Part shown: one piece after another, positions 1 through 11,987 of the stretch
How the letters are laid out: each line of letters opens with the position of its first letter
Position numbering within the stretch: position 1 is the stretch's first letter
Assembly: GCA_024500155.1 (NCBI GenBank)
Contig: CM044871.1
Location: forward strand, 37,736,228 to 37,800,227
DNA: 64,000 bases
Direction: 5' to 3'
DNA from: Chenopodium formosanum
Lineage: Eukaryota; Streptophyta; Magnoliopsida; Caryophyllales; Amaranthaceae
Position numbers and translations under genes: made by a program
The notes under the pieces: generated by a model
The model's database searches: none
Seen by the model: only the letters and a program-made list of their open reading frames with translations
Told to the model about the DNA's origin: nothing

Positions 1-743
1 TAAGAATGATTAAAGATCAATTTAACTGAACACCAAGAGAAGTGGGTAGATGTGGATGTCACTTGATCATGCAATAACACGGAGGTAAAGCAATGGCAAA
101 CTAAGCATGCAAGAATATCGAAATAAAGCTCGATCTAACCGCCTTCCGGGGTTAATCGATTTCTCCTAACATAGCCTATATGTTTCCACACTAGAACCAT
201 ATATTAGAAGGTGCAATCAATGAACTATCGATAACAATGAACCTTAACTAAGTCAACTTCCGTTTCTTGTTAGCAAAGATTCACCTTTAATCAACCAACA
301 ATGTGCACTTGCAAGAAGATTAAAGAATATCAAACATACAAAGACTTTAATCACCATTAACATAACCCCAACATCATAAGCATGAATCAATTAACAACTA
401 CACCATCCCCACACCCTTGGCTAGGTGACTACTCACAAATCATATTGAAGACAATATCAATCATAAAATCAATAAGCATCAACATGATCAATAAGCAAAG
501 AAGGAAAATCAAAATAAGCAAACAAAACTAAATACAAAAGTAAAGAAAGAGAGTAAGAGATTGCTCATTAATTGAAGATGAAGATTTACAAAGATTCAAT
601 CAAGCTCCTCCTTCAATATCCAAGTTCATCAATGAAAATCCACACTTTCTCTCTCTACTAATGAAGTTTCTCTCTGTAGATTAAGCTAAAAATGTAGCAA
701 ATTAAAACTAAGTTAATCTAATCTTCAAAACATTCTAAAATGG

Positions 744-756
744 GACTTATATAGTC
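744..756 (-). promoter_or_regulatory. TATA box of the left-edge LTR
   Basis: The minus strand reads GACTATATAAGTC. It sits about 30 bases downstream (in minus orientation) of the last TTCGG-type motif of the adjacent cluster. It is followed by an AT-rich, splice-donor-poor stretch, as expected for an LTR transcription start. Confidence 0.6.
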
Positions 757-784
757 CGTACAGAGCCAGCTGATAAAAGGAGAG

Positions 785-1018
785 GTCCGACCGAACAAAA
801 GGGAAGGTTCGGGCGGACTACAGGGTAGGTTCGGCCGAACCATGGGTAGGTTCGGTCGAACCTCCCTGATCCTGGTCTGGTCGAACTCCTGTGGTTCGGC
901 CACTCCTGCAAAACTGCCAATTTTCATCTTGCCCCTGCCTCAAAGTTCGGCCGAACCACTGAGCAGGTTCGGCCACACCTTGGCTCGGCCACACCATCAG
1001 GAGGTTCGGGCGAACCTC
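785..1018. repeat. Cluster of TTCGGCCGAA-type palindromic motifs
   Basis: At least eight variants of GGTTCGGCCGAACC or one of its half-sites occur in about 230 bases (for example near 786, 811, 829, 848, 892, 945, 967 and 1001), with spacings of about 15-50 bases. The full motif is self-complementary. The surrounding spacer sequence is not repeated, so this is not a simple tandem array. The cluster lies directly upstream of the LTR TATA box. See the findings for equivalent clusters in the other elements. Confidence 0.8.
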
Positions 1019-1274
1019 TTCTGAATCATGCTTCCTCTAGCTTCCTTTGAGCTTAGCTTCCTCCTCTTGAAAATCTCGATGGTTCCTACAAAGCATAAGC
1101 ATGAAAAGCACAATAAGAACAAAGCGGGAAGACTAAGAAAAGGAAGGATAAAGGAGAAAGAAAACAGAAAGCAAAGCTAAGTAAAAATGCTTAGAAAAAG
1201 GGCCAAACAAGTGCAAACGAGGGGAGAATCCTTAGAGAAAAAGGATAAAAGAGTGGCATAAATGCCACTCATCA

Positions 1275-1609
1275 GGTACACCACTTCTTAATGGTAGCAA
1301 GGCATGAGAGCGCAAGAGCCAAGACATGGAATTTCCACTTCGTTGCATCTTTAGCTTTCCAAATGCCGTGAGCTTGCTCCAAAGGCTTTCTCCACATTAG
1401 TTGATCACCAATATCAAGACCCGAACCTCGTACAATACCTACAACAACGGAAATAGAGCAAATAAAGGAGAAAAGGCTAGAAAACCAACGAAATACACAA
1501 AAACTACAAAATAAGAGAGGAAAGGTAAAACTAAGCAACAAAGCATAAAACTAAGCATTTATTGAGCAAGAAAGCTATGAAAAGAGGATGAAATCAACCT
1601 AAATGCTCA
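1275..1609 (-). mobile_element. Truncated LTR start (about 335 bp), related to the left-edge LTR
   Basis: On the minus strand this begins at 1609 with TGATGAGCATTTAGG, resembling the TGATGAGTGGCATTTA start of the LTR at 1-1274. It continues with the same style of T-rich sequence and an intron-like TTGTTGTAG stretch, then stops where the neighbouring LTR begins. The simplest reading is that the 1-1274 element inserted into this older LTR. Its remainder and any target duplication are outside the window. Confidence 0.45.
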
Positions 1610-2829
1610 TCAAATGGGTGCCATTTATTACACCCGTAAACATAAATGCTTGACATGCTCATACAGGATCAATACTTTATCACTTCACATGAAATTTGTT
1701 TCAATATTTTGCTTAAACATGTCGCCACGACAAACAAACAAATTCATGAAAACAAGTCGAATAAAAAACCCCCAAATTAAAAATTTGGGTTTAATGGTTC
1801 GAAAATCGCCTGAATTCTGCCCAGAATGAATTATGGCAAATATGAATAACGGACAAGACCTACTTCCTTTAGCTTCAAAATACAAGAAAATCTAAGCTCT
1901 TTAGAGAGAGAATGAAGCGAAAATCGTAAAGGAAGGAGAGAGAGCGAAATGAAGAATCGCGCTCAACGATTATCTTTTGCTGACTGAAATGTCGCGCGCA
2001 ACTGAATTACTGGCGCGTGACATACAAGCGCAACTCAGATTTGCGGGCGGATACTAGTCACTAAAAGACCGGATTTTTTATTTTGATCTGTTAAATCATT
2101 TTTTGAACAGTTTTTGCTCATTATTAGACTTAATGGCGCGCAAATCATCACAATCTTTTTAATTGCTTTGCATATTGTAGTTTATTTTCTTTTTTGTTAG
2201 TTTTTTGCATCATATGGCATGCACATCGTGCTTTGTGCCTTCCCCAAGCATACGTTTTGAACGTTTTTTTTATAAGAATGCCTTAAGACGTTCCGTGGTG
2301 GTGCTTTACATAAGAGCATCCATAGACAGGTTTGTCATTTTACTGTACTTACGTTACAAATGTCCGTGTTTTCTTCTTTTTTCACGTCCGAAACAAAAAG
2401 GAAGGCGTTTTCATGCAGCGTAAAAATGCATAATGACGGAATCCCACGAGATCTTAAGACAAATCATACGCTTACCTTTTACGAACCTTTGTGTCCTTTT
2501 CCTTAATATTTTCTTATTTTTCATATTCTCTTATTTATTTTTTTTTCTTTACTTTCTTTTCCTTTTTTCCTTTCTTTTTTTTTTTCTATTCCCTTGTTTC
2601 CTTTTTTTTTCGAGGGGGGTAAGTCGGGAACCTTTCCCTCCTTCGTAAAATTTTTGCAAGTTTTTATATAATAATAAAAAAAAAGAAGAGACAAAGGTAA
2701 AAAATAAAAAAATATAACAAAATAAAATAAAAAATGTACACATGGAAACGAAAGAAAATGACATATATACAAAAAACGTGTCATATGTACAACAAATTAT
2801 ATATATTTGTTTCCTAATATAAAAAAAAA
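1610..2829. other. Noncoding block of E8, part shared with E7 (50858-51300)
   Basis: There is no convincing gene here. 1985-2048 holds GCGCGCAAC-type motifs like those of E7. From 2427 the sequence matches 50943 onwards: ATAATGACGGAATC, then GAGATCTTAAGAC, then a long T/C-rich tract, then CGAGGGGGGTAAGTCGGG (2610 versus 51186). After that both have TGTACACAT and a TATATACAA-rich stretch. 2505-2620 and its E7 counterpart are low-complexity pyrimidine tracts, and any reading frames in them are composition artefacts. The shared order shows that this DNA and E7 belong to related Ogre-like elements. The 2170-2420 part is not seen in E7. Confidence 0.55.
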
Positions 2830-2832
2830 AGT

Positions 2833-4710
2833 GTACAAAGGAAGTCATGATGGCCGGCAACTCCCAGACGGCTGCTGCACATCTTGCAAAATTCGAACGA
2901 AGATTAATACCTAAATTATGTGATAACTTCATTAAAAGAAAAAATAAATAATAAACTTACCGCGACCTTCTTATGATCACGTCATGATAAAGTGAGGAGA
3001 GCTCTTCGATAAGCAGCTCGGAATGCGCGTTAAGTCCTCACCATGCCTTTTACGGTCTTTCACGGAACCTGTTCTAAAAGACAAGGATAATTAGAAAAAA
3101 TGTATATATACAAATACATATGAAAAAGGAACATACCGACTCAACCGTCTCAGGAACAAACAATATCCCCTCCTCATCCTGCGCTGCTAGAAGGATCTCA
3201 CAAATTACCGACCCAACGACATCGAATATACGTGATCTCCGCTGTTGGAGGCACCCAACCACCTAGCTCAACCCATTGGAAAATAAATAAATGGGTAAAT
3301 TCCGAAAAAATAAATATAAATAACAAAAGAGAGTTAAAGTACAAACCGGAACAAAAGCTGGGAAAGGAGTCAGCCTTGATGAAATAAAAGTCGGATACGA
3401 TGCAACCAACAACACTAGATGCTCCGCTGGATAACTAAGGATTGCCTCAGCTCGATCCTCAGTAGACAGCAAGTCCGGACGTAACATCCGGATCGGAGGA
3501 TCCACGGGAACCATGGGCTCCTTGAATGTAGAGTGCTAGATAACACGCTCGCCTAAAAAACCAAGCGTCTGTCCTCTGAAGGACTGGAAGTCCCTAATAA
3601 AGAGCCCGGTAAAAACAATGAATCATTCCGGACCGGACAGCCTCAGGGTCTCTGACGATCAAACTCCAAGGACCGAGATCGATCTACAAACACAACTACA
3701 TGAAAAATCGTCATATAATAAATAAAATCAAAAGATGCACATGTAGTTGGAATACAAACCGGCGCACGAGTCACTGAAAGGATCCTTTAGTGAAAGTCGC
3801 CGGCAAAAGTGGCTCGTCTTTTCTTAATCGTGACCAATCGATAGCCCAAGCATCCCCAAGTATCCTGGAGGCTAAGAAAGGCAGGTACGAGTATCCCCAA
3901 GCCTGAAACCGAAAAAGGATAAGCTTAAATGAGAAAAGCAAAAATAATAATCGAAAGAAGCTTAAAGTACATACCTCAAGGAAATGACCGTGCCTCATAA
4001 GGGAGATCCGAGGGACCTCAACAGCGCGAAAGCCATCACCTAGGTCGCCTTGCCCAAAGCTGTAAGCATACAGGCATACGACACTTCCGCCAAACTCAAG
4101 TTACCTATTTTCCTCAAATCATTGAGGCAAATAAGTAATCCAATAGCGAAACGTTCTCCTCGATCACTCAAGATAGTGACGGAAAGAACATGAGCAATGT
4201 ATATCCGAGCCAGCTGCTCACGTGTACACTGCCTATCAAGCTCGTTACCCGACAACTTGTCGGCAAGAACTGAGTACGGACAAGGCTGCGCGTACACGTG
4301 AAGGGCCGACGTAAGACGGTCCCCCACAAGGTCGCGCAGTCTCTTGTCTGACCCCTTAACGAATTCTATGGCTACGGGCTCACCTCCTAAAGGAAAACAC
4401 GTAATCATAGAAAAATCAAAAGGGGTAACCGCCATCTCTCCCCATGGAAAGTGGAAAGTGTTGTTGAAATTCCACAAAAACTCCAGCAATCCACGGAGGA
4501 AAGCTGACGACGCAGGCTGACTCGATATATAAAGAGCCGCTAGCTGGGAGTCAATCCCCGAAAGCGCCATAATCTCCTTTCCCACCTCGGGGAAACTCTC
4601 AAAAAGAGCTTGCGGGTCACCAGAACCGTATACACGCATGCTAGGCTCACTCTAAGGAAAATAATAAAAAAAACAACTGACGATGCCGCGCCACCCTCTG
4701 ATCGAGACAT
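2833..4710 (-). pseudogene. Plant mobile domain (PMD) pseudogene, six exons
   Basis: The main exon (3975 to about 4640) encodes a recognisable PMD (aminotransferase-like plant mobile domain). It has the diagnostic FHFPWGEMAVTPFDFSMIT stretch, then GGEPVA, then a REQLARIYIAHVLSV helix and a LLICLNDLRKIGNLSLAEV segment, in the family order. Downstream exons can be placed from GT-AG boundaries: 3760-3902, 3347-3683, 3137-3262, 2961-3073 and about 2833-2927. The third of these starts after TTTGTAG and the second after TTTCAG. It is broken: the first exon needs a frame change near 4040 to reach its splice donor, and the second has an in-frame stop at 3771. PMD genes occur as host genes and as passengers in LTR elements and MULEs. 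The E7-like DNA on its left suggests an antisense frame of an Ogre-type element. The LINE cuts its upstream end. Confidence 0.65.
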
Positions 4711-4834
4711 GATTTTCTGGGTCCTACTTAAGGACCCTAGGGTCCCAGTTTGGAGGAGCCTCCCAAACCACATCCTCCAGGCAACGTCGATCGGCTGCAA
4801 CGCGTCGCTCTCGAACATCCTCCCAAACAATAGG

Positions 4835-6885
4835 TTTGCATCTAGGGTGAAAATGACACCAAGGACGATTGCTGAAAACTCTCAAAATTCTAGAGAGATA
4901 CTCAACACATAGCACAAACAACACAGGTGATAGAGGGTTACCCTGTCTCAAGCCTCTTTTTGAACCAAAAAAGCCATGCAGGGAATTGAACCATTTATCA
5001 TCAAAGAGAACCTTGGGGATATGACACAAACCATAATGAGCTTGATGAAATGAGCAGGAAATTGTAAAGCTTTCATCATTTCCTCCGGAAAATACCATTC
5101 TACAGTATCATAAGCTTTCATGGGATCTAGTTTAATAAGACAACTAGGAGAGGCAGTTTTCATGTTGTACATTCTCACAAGATCTTGGCAAATCATGATG
5201 TTGTGCACAATATATATACTATGCACAAAGGCACTTTGATTCTCAACTATTATCTCAGGAAGCACGCACTTTCTTCAATCTTTCACACAAGACTTTTGCT
5301 ATGCATTTATAAACCACATTGCAACAAGAAATTGGTCTAAATTCCTTGACATTCACAGGACATTTAGTCTTAGGAATCAAGGTTATAGAGGTAGCATTGA
5401 TCTCCTTCAGAAGCTTCCCTATCTCCAGAAAATTTGAAACAGCTCTGCTAATATCAGAACCCACTATGTCCCAGCATTCTTTGAAAAAATTGCTCCCAAA
5501 ACCATCTGGCCCCGGGGCTTTGTTCTCATCAATGCCAAACATAGCTTCTTTCACCTCCTCCTTGTTGAAGGGAGCTGACAGCATAATCCGCTGCTCCTCA
5601 GTTACCAAAGGGCTTCCTTAACAATATGATCATTAACTGTCTTCCTTGTTTCAGCTGCTGTGCCCAACAGAAAATCATAATATTCAAGAAAAGCTTTAGG
5701 GATATCTTCTGACTTTTCTCCATTCATATCCCGAATAGTGTAAACTCTATTCTAAATCTGTCTTTTCTTCAAAGACCTATAAAACAGTCTTGTGTTCTGA
5801 TCACCTGCAATAATCCAGTCAACTTTTGCTTTCTGTCTGAAATAAGAATTATAGTCATCTTGAGTTGTAACCATTAGATCCCTAGCTATCATCTCTTTTT
5901 CCCTTAACTTCATATTCCTTGGATCACCATGAAGTTCTGACTGACATTTTGCAAGCTTAAGTTTTGCCATATTATACTGAATTTCTACATTCAGGCCACC
6001 ATTCTTATTTTTATTTACAAGCATCTTCTTCACTTGTTTAAGCTTTTGAACTACACCATACATCATGGTGCCCTTAACCTCATTTTTCCATACCTGCTTC
6101 ACATTATCCTTGAAATCATGCTTTATACTCCACAAATTAAAGTATCTAAAAGGTTTCTTGCCCTCTCTTTGATCTGGGAAGACATAAATCATTCCAGGAC
6201 AATGATCAAAATCACCTTCATTATGATAATACATTTCAGCATGCTTGAACATATCAGTTCACTTATCATTCACTATACCCCTATCTATCTTTGAAAAAAC
6301 TTTTTCTGCTCCTTCTTGTTTATTGTTCCAGGTAAAGTGATTACCCCCATACTTCATATCATACAAATTACAGTCATCAACACAATTTCCGGAGTCTACA
6401 ATCTCATTCATATTTACAGCAGCCCCATTCTCTCATCCACTTCCAGGACACAATTGAAATCCCCCAAAGCAATCCATGCCTCATTAATCTTCCCACTTAG
6501 CATTATGAGATCATTCTATAACACATCCTTTCAGCTTTGGTGTTATAGGCATATATAAAGGTATAGTGAAAACCTTTAGACATTCCTTTAGGATTCACAA
6601 TACAATGAATAAGCTGACTAGAACACATTATGATGTTCACATCAAAAGATTGAGATTTCCAAGCAACCACTATTATCCGTTTATTTACAACACTATTATT
6701 ACAAGTGAAATTTCAGCCATAAAAACCTCTAAATACAGGTTTCCCATGCTCAGAGACTTCACTTTTGTCTCCAAGAGCCCAACTAAACCACAATTTTGAC
6801 CAACCAAAAATTGCTTAATCTTTTTGTGTTTGCTGGTCAAGTTGGCTCCCCTTAAATTCCAAGCTACAATTTTATCAATTGCTGT
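4835..6885 (-). pseudogene. LINE ORF2: endonuclease and partial reverse transcriptase
   Basis: The N-terminus is seen at about 6880 (KIVAWNLRGANLTSKHKKI, then GLLETKVK), the first motif of the EEP endonuclease. The endonuclease end is at 6252-5752, with FDHCPGMI, KPFRYFNLW and the linker QKAKVDWIIAGDQNTRLFY. The RT follows: ENKAPGPDGFGSNFFKECW, then ITLIPKTK, FRPISCCNVVYK, the palm-like KLDPMKAYDTVEW (normally DMxKAYD), and GLRQGNPLSPVLFVL. The FADD motif and everything after it are absent. Several frame changes separate the pieces (near 6680-6300, 5740-5610, 5255 and 5000). The enzyme would nick target DNA and prime cDNA synthesis, but this copy is dead. Confidence 0.8.
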
Positions 6886-8127
6886 AAGAGGTCTTTCCAA
6901 CCTTTGCAACAATGGTCTTCCCTGCATCATCATCAAGAAGTAACTCCGGTCTGTCTTGCACCCTGTCATCATCACAATTCCCCAGAGCAGCAAAAATATT
7001 ACTGATTACTACCTTTGAAGCAGATTCATGTGATTTCCTTGCAGATTTTATCACTCCTTGGAACTCAGCTTCTTTGTACTGTTCCCGTTCAACTAGAATG
7101 ACCTCCTTAGTAACTAATTTGCCTGTCTTTGGCTTTGGCTCCATAATCTTATTCTTATCCTTAGGAACCCATATTTTCTTCTTCTTATCATTACATGTAT
7201 CAGCTGTGTGCCCCAGTTTCTTGCACAAAGTACATAAGACTGGCCTCTATTCATACTTCAGATTGATCACCACTTCACAATCTTTCTCATTCACAAAGCT
7301 TACCCTATCATTCACAATCTTTCTCATTCACAATCTGGTAATAACTGGTCTACCCCCACTTCTAGCATTACCCTAGCATATTGCAATTTTTCTCTCTTAG
7401 CAATGGCTTGATCCATATTCGCCCAATTTCCCACATTACCAACAATTTTTCTCAAGGATTTCTCCCCCCATTACTTCAAATCCAGATTCTGTATCTGAAT
7501 CCAAACTAGGATGATCTTAAATTCCTCCTATGAGATTGTCATATCTTGGTCCCAAGGTTTCAAGAACACAGGATTGTTATCGAAAAAAATTCTAGGCCCA
7601 AGTAGAACCTTATCCCTGTTTTCCATTGTTAAGAACCTAACTATGAAGATACCCTTGTCTTTCATGGCTACTTTATCAACCCCCAAATTCCTCTTAATTC
7701 GCCTAAAGAACCCTTCCACCACAGAAATTGGAGGATTTGCCCCACGAATATAGCAAACAATCGATGAGTTCCAGAAATCAATTTCATCTTGAATATCATC
7801 CATATCAATTTTAATGCTATTAACATTTGAATTAGCATCAACAACATTATTCTCAGCATTTTTATCATCATGCAACTCAACTACATCATCAAAATTACTT
7901 TTGCAGATGCTTAGAAGTAGATTTTGCATAAGAACAGAGGGTTGAAAATCTGGGTTACCTTGCATGTTCGATTTGATCTTCGAGCTAGCTTTGATTGCAC
8001 TAACGCAGTCCGAAAATGTCTGTCTAACCCTTTCCCGCTGTTCCAAATCCTCCATTAATGCTTCCGGTGAAAGAATTTGATCCTCCACGGATTTTTCGAT
8101 TTCTAGGTCTACACATCCATCCTCCAT
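6875..8127 (-). pseudogene. LINE ORF1, DUF4283 plus CCHC knuckle
   Basis: From the ATG at 8127 the frame runs about 200 residues to a stop at 7528. Its C-terminal half carries the DUF4283 signature: WNSSIVCYIRGANPPISVV, then GFFRRIKRNLG, then KDKGIFIVRF, then PVFLKPWD. After a frame break the protein resumes around 7250 with CTLCKKLGHTADTC, a CX2CX4HX4C zinc knuckle. A basic, lysine-rich tail runs to about 6875. These proteins bind the LINE RNA in the cytoplasm and are needed for target-primed reverse transcription. The frameshift between the two halves and the stop at 7528 make it non-functional. Confidence 0.75.
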
Positions 8128-8309
8128 TGCAGCACAATTATTGCCTTTGTCCTAGTTTTTCTTCACATTCTTATGTTTCTGAGTGTATTTCTATTTGTTC
8201 TACACAATTTCCGAGGAAGATTAAGTCCATGTACCCACTGCCATGGCTGCTCGAGCTGACGCGCTTGAGCAAGGACCACGCGCTCTTTCTCTTTCTAGAA
8301 ATTTTTAAT

Positions 8310-10328
8310 TTTTACGTTCAAACTTTTCCTTCTTCCTTTTTTCTTGAAAATATTTCTTTTCTTACCTTATTTATGAAAAACGTGCATCCTATTTAGTTTG
8401 CTCCATTATAAAGGTCAAATAATGGTGTAGTTGGATAGGGTTTGAAAATACCTTTCCGGCGATATATTATAAGCCCAATTCCGATTAATAATGAGGAACA
8501 TATGGCCAAAATACTAAATTGGGCCGATTTTATTTTTTATACACGGTCCAATGATCTAGAGGAGGGCCTATTATTAATTATCATTCCTAAAGCTATTAGG
8601 ATTGATTATAGTCTTCCAGAATACTCTAGAAGGTTCTTTTAAATCCTAATGGAGTTAGGATTGATAATTATGTAATAAAGAGTTAGAAATTGTATAAAAC
8701 TACCCCTTTTTAGAATCCTTGTTTTGTACGAAGTGGAATATTTTCATATTTTATTTTCGTTCCTCATAATATTTATCCAAATTTTATATGGTTTGATAGA
8801 TCTTGAAATTATCTTTCCAATGATATATTATAATTCTAAATCCAAGTTATAACAAAAGAGATATGAATGGAATATGAAACTCTATCCAAAACTGACACCG
8901 TTCCACTATTTCAGCCATAAATTTTTATCTACAAAAGATTTATATCTGATTCTAATTGGGTTGGAAAGAAGACTGCGATATCTTTACAACGACATACTAT
9001 ACGCTTTATTTGGACTTCTTGATCGAAAGATATGATAAAAAAAAATCCGCAAAAACTGCTGCCCATCGAATTTTATTTCGATTCGAATTCGGATTCTTTT
9101 CTTATTCTTCGACCCTCTTTTTTCTCTATAAATAAAGGTCATATCTCCTCTTTTTCAAATCATCAACTTTCATAAAGAATTTCTTGATTCTCTCTCTCTT
9201 TCTAGCCTAGTTTTTTACAAACACAATTCCTCATACATTAGCACTACACACACCTAGCATTGTTCGAAGTTGCCTTCGCCCTAGACGTGAGAGGTTTTAA
9301 TTTCTGAGCGTTTGGTCCCGAATCTCTCTTTCAATTATTTAATTTAATTATTTGGTTATTATTTTCCTAAAAGTTACTAACGTGTGTAATTTTTTATTAG
9401 AAAGAGATATGAGGCATCCAAGTAAGTGCTTTTTTATTGATTTATTAATATTATGATATAGAAATCATGTCTAGGTTGTTATTTTGATTCCTAGCGTCAT
9501 GTTAGGGCGTTTTGATTTTCCTAGTATAATGTTTAGGGTAACAACTATAATTTCTAATATCAAATATGACAATTGTGATTCCCGCGATGTTTCCTATTTC
9601 TTTCCTGATGTTAATGTTAGTATCATGATAGGCCTAAAGCTTTGATTTTTATTGTTTAGTGACATGCTAGGGTTTGTTTTTAATTTTGTTAGTATCATGC
9701 CTAGGATCTTGCTATTATTATGCTTTAACATGATTATTTTTATAATTGTTATAACAATTATTATTTTTATTATTATTATGATCATTATTATTATGATTAG
9801 TATTATGTTGCTTGACATTTATTATTACTGCTTGATCAAGCCTGTCATGCATGTTTAAAGGGAATTGGTACTTGTAATCATGCTTAATAAGATAATTAAT
9901 AATCTTGTTTAGAGTAAATTTGACTATAATTCAAGTGATCGCCAATAATAGTTTTATTTGTGCATTAATATTCAACCAACATAGATAAACAGGTTTAGAA
10001 TTAATCCTATTGATTGCATGTTAGTCAGAAAGCGCACATGAATACGATATGAATAAAGTAGAGGCCTATTATTAGGGCATGTTCAATCTTGTTTAGGTAC
10101 GATTTGTACCTTCATCCCCGAACCCTTATTTGGTTCTAGACCTTATGGAGTTGACGATCTCTTGGATCGTTTAGGGGTGTAAGCTTCACCTCGTAAACGG
10201 TTTACAAGTTCCTAAAACTTGTTCGCGACTCTTTTGCTCTATATTCTTTCCCTTTGGACGCCACTATATTTAAGTGTATGATCACAGTGGGGTTCAAGCT
10301 AGGGATAATGCTTGAAATATTCCTTAAA
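8310..10328 (+). repeat. E1 5' LTR, lacking about 110-130 bp of its start
   Basis: It aligns with the E2 LTRs: GGTGTAGTTGGATAGGG at 8424, CGATATATTATAAGCCCAAT, the GGAGGGCCTA block, a TATA box at 9126-9134, the R/U5 stretch with ATTATT/ATTATG microsatellite (9735-9815), and the end at GCTTGAAATATTCCTTAAA. The TGTAGACACC start is missing. Upstream of the TATA box the motif differs from E2: a TTCGATTCGAATTCGG stretch (9068-9093) replaces the GGCGCC-like cluster. The left boundary is approximate. The AT-rich microsatellite yields short spurious frames on both strands. Confidence 0.75.
9126..9134 (+). promoter_or_regulatory. TATA box of E1 5' LTR
   Basis: CTATAAATA, at the same place in the LTR as the E2 boxes at 53276 and 61133. 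It is followed about 35 bases on by the presumed start of the retroelement RNA. Confidence 0.65.
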
Positions 10329-10333
10329 GTTTT

Positions 10334-10350
10334 TTGGCGACTCCACTGGG
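10334..10350 (+). other. Primer binding site of E1
   Basis: TGGCGACTCCACTGGGA lies five bases after the LTR end. The TGGCGACTCC start is what Ogre/Tat elements use and is usually assigned to a tRNA-Arg 3' end. I recognise it from that family rather than from a tRNA alignment. E2 has the same site with two changes. Confidence 0.7.
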
Positions 10351-11987
10351 AAGGATTTCTATTTTAATTCTTGAAATTTATTTCGGCAATAATTTAGAAT
10401 GAGTGGATGAGACTAAAAAATTCTAAGTATTTCATGTGCATAATTTTGATTCACATTATTGTCATATGCATAAAAAAGATCTCATCGGAAAGACCATCCG
10501 TAATGAGTTAAAACATAGGATTTTTACATGTAGGAAATTTAAGGAATATTTTTCACAACTAGGATCGAAATAATGCTGCGCGAAACTGGAAAATTTTTAT
10601 CGAGCACAGAAAGCTGCTGAGGCATGTAGGAACTAGCGTCAAAAAACAAATTCTAGCGCCACTTATTTGACTCTGGAGCTAGGCGACAGCTTCTATCGCC
10701 AGGCGCCAAAGCCAAATTGTTGGCGCGGTCCTCTGTTTACTGGCGCCAAGTTCTTCCAACACCGAGCCAGAAATATGCGTTCTAATTTTGACTAGTTTTT
10801 AGCACTGTTTGCTCGATTCTACTTCCAAATTTAGTTTTTCTCACCTTTTTGAAACCCATATGTGTTCTACACATGAACATAAACCTCTGGGAATTCATGC
10901 TCCATCTACCTGATTGAACACTCTCTGCAACAAAGGGTACATCCGAGAATGTTGAATTCACCTAACCATGGAAGCGAGTTTTTAACTCGCGGTGTCCCAT
11001 CCAATCGCGCCAACCCTTCACGGTAAGTCTTCCGCGCGGTGCATCCTGAAAATTAACCATGGACCCTTTTTCACTAACCCATATCCCGAACATTATAGAG
11101 CTAGAGCCATGGTTAGGTTGCAAACTTATTGCATCATATCGTGCCTACTTGACTAATTGTGCATTAATTGTTGTGCATACTCTAGTATTTTTCCTAACTG
11201 TTTGTTTGACTTGTGTTAAGTCTAAATAAACTGATTAATGACTAAAAGAACTTTGCCTAATTAATTAATTAATTTGAGCTAAAAAATATGTCTAAAATCG
11301 AGTCATAGTCCCTTTAAGTCAACCCAAATTTTTATTCTCGTATACTACACAAGCGTTAACTTGTTTTGGTCATAGCCGGAGTTCTAAGAAGAGTTTCAAG
11401 TCGTACCTATGGATCTGTAGCCCCGAGTTTTATCTTTAATTTGGCGTTGGTTTCATCCCAATTAGAGTCACTGATCAAAAGTAATGACTAAAATACCACA
11501 GCCTATTCAGTTTAATGCATATACGTGAGGTCTTAACTTTGTCCTTGTTCGAGTCTAGTAACATAGTCTAGCCACATGGTATTGACACGAGTCTTAACAT
11601 GTCACCTACACTCACTAATCTTAGCACACACTTTGTACATAATCTTTTCACACCATGACCATGTCTTAGGTTCACGCATGAGTCGATTTTTTCCGTCATT
11701 TGAGTTGAGGGTACATTCTATTCCTAAATTCTTCATATCTCTCCAGCTACATCATCTTTCCATTCTCTACATGATTTTTCCATATCACAAACTTCATTTT
11801 CTTACTTTCTTCTATCCATTGCATGTTGAATAGAGTTTGAGTCAAATAACTAACAGTCGATATCCCTAATTTCCCTTTCCACAGTACTTGGTCAAGGAGA
11901 GAAGGATGATTAATCAAGGACAACCTCTTTGTTCAAATCATACTTTTTGATAAACCGATTCGTCAAAAGAGGAAAGCTAAAAAGATA
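10351..11987 (+). other. E1 untranslated leader with GGCGC-motif cluster
   Basis: This is a 1.6-kb leader between primer site and gag with no credible frame. 10625-10755 holds repeated GCGCC/GGCGC motifs (TCTAGCGCCAC, CGCCAGGCGCCAAAG, TTGGCGCGG, CTGGCGCCAAG), matching E2 54780-54900 in position. 11100-11280 matches E2 55250-55420, including ATTAATTAATTAATT. Unlike E2, there is no second cluster near 11300. The rest is conserved noncoding sequence with no assigned role. Confidence 0.6.

Larger units (their letters stand above)
1..1274 (-). mobile_element. LTR of an unclassified LTR retrotransposon, minus strand, left part outside window
   Basis: Read on the minus strand, the block starts at 1274 with TGATGAG followed by a short palindrome (GAGTGGCATAAATGCCACTC), the usual TG start of an LTR. 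It continues through a pyrimidine-rich stretch, a GC-rich motif cluster (785-1018), a TATA box (744-756) and a downstream AT-rich transcribed part. The other end lies before position 1. The base composition and the order of parts match an LTR U3-R-U5 layout. There is no polypurine tract immediately to the right, so this is a 5' LTR or a solo LTR rather than a 3' LTR. It abuts a second, related LTR start at 1609, into which it probably inserted. No coding domain is visible, so the superfamily is unknown. Confidence 0.6.
4835..8290 (-). mobile_element. L1-type plant LINE, 3'-truncated
   Basis: Two degenerate reading frames on the minus strand follow the plant L1 order: an ORF1 with DUF4283 and a CCHC zinc knuckle, then an ORF2 with apurinic-like endonuclease and reverse transcriptase. 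The element ends abruptly on the left near 4835, inside the RT domain just before the expected FADD catalytic box. The RT C-terminus, 3' UTR and poly-A are therefore missing. The left neighbour is the upstream end of the PMD pseudogene, the right neighbour the truncated E1 LTR. 8128-8290 is the presumed 5' UTR, with no recognised signal. The right boundary is approximate. Confidence 0.8.

Noticed and set aside
1272..1541. 89-residue minus-strand frame as a gene
   Set aside because: It begins in T-rich LTR sequence and shows no known domain; it belongs to the truncated LTR at 1275-1609.
2433..2932. Phe/Leu-rich and Lys-rich frames on both strands
   Set aside because: They come from long T/C-rich tracts. 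The same tract in E7 (50985-51238) gives similar but non-conserved peptides.
9594..9858. Ile/Met-rich hydrophobic frames, repeated at 53675-54002 and 61534-61885
   Set aside because: They arise from ATT/ATG microsatellites within the E1/E2 LTRs. No conserved protein or coding signature.
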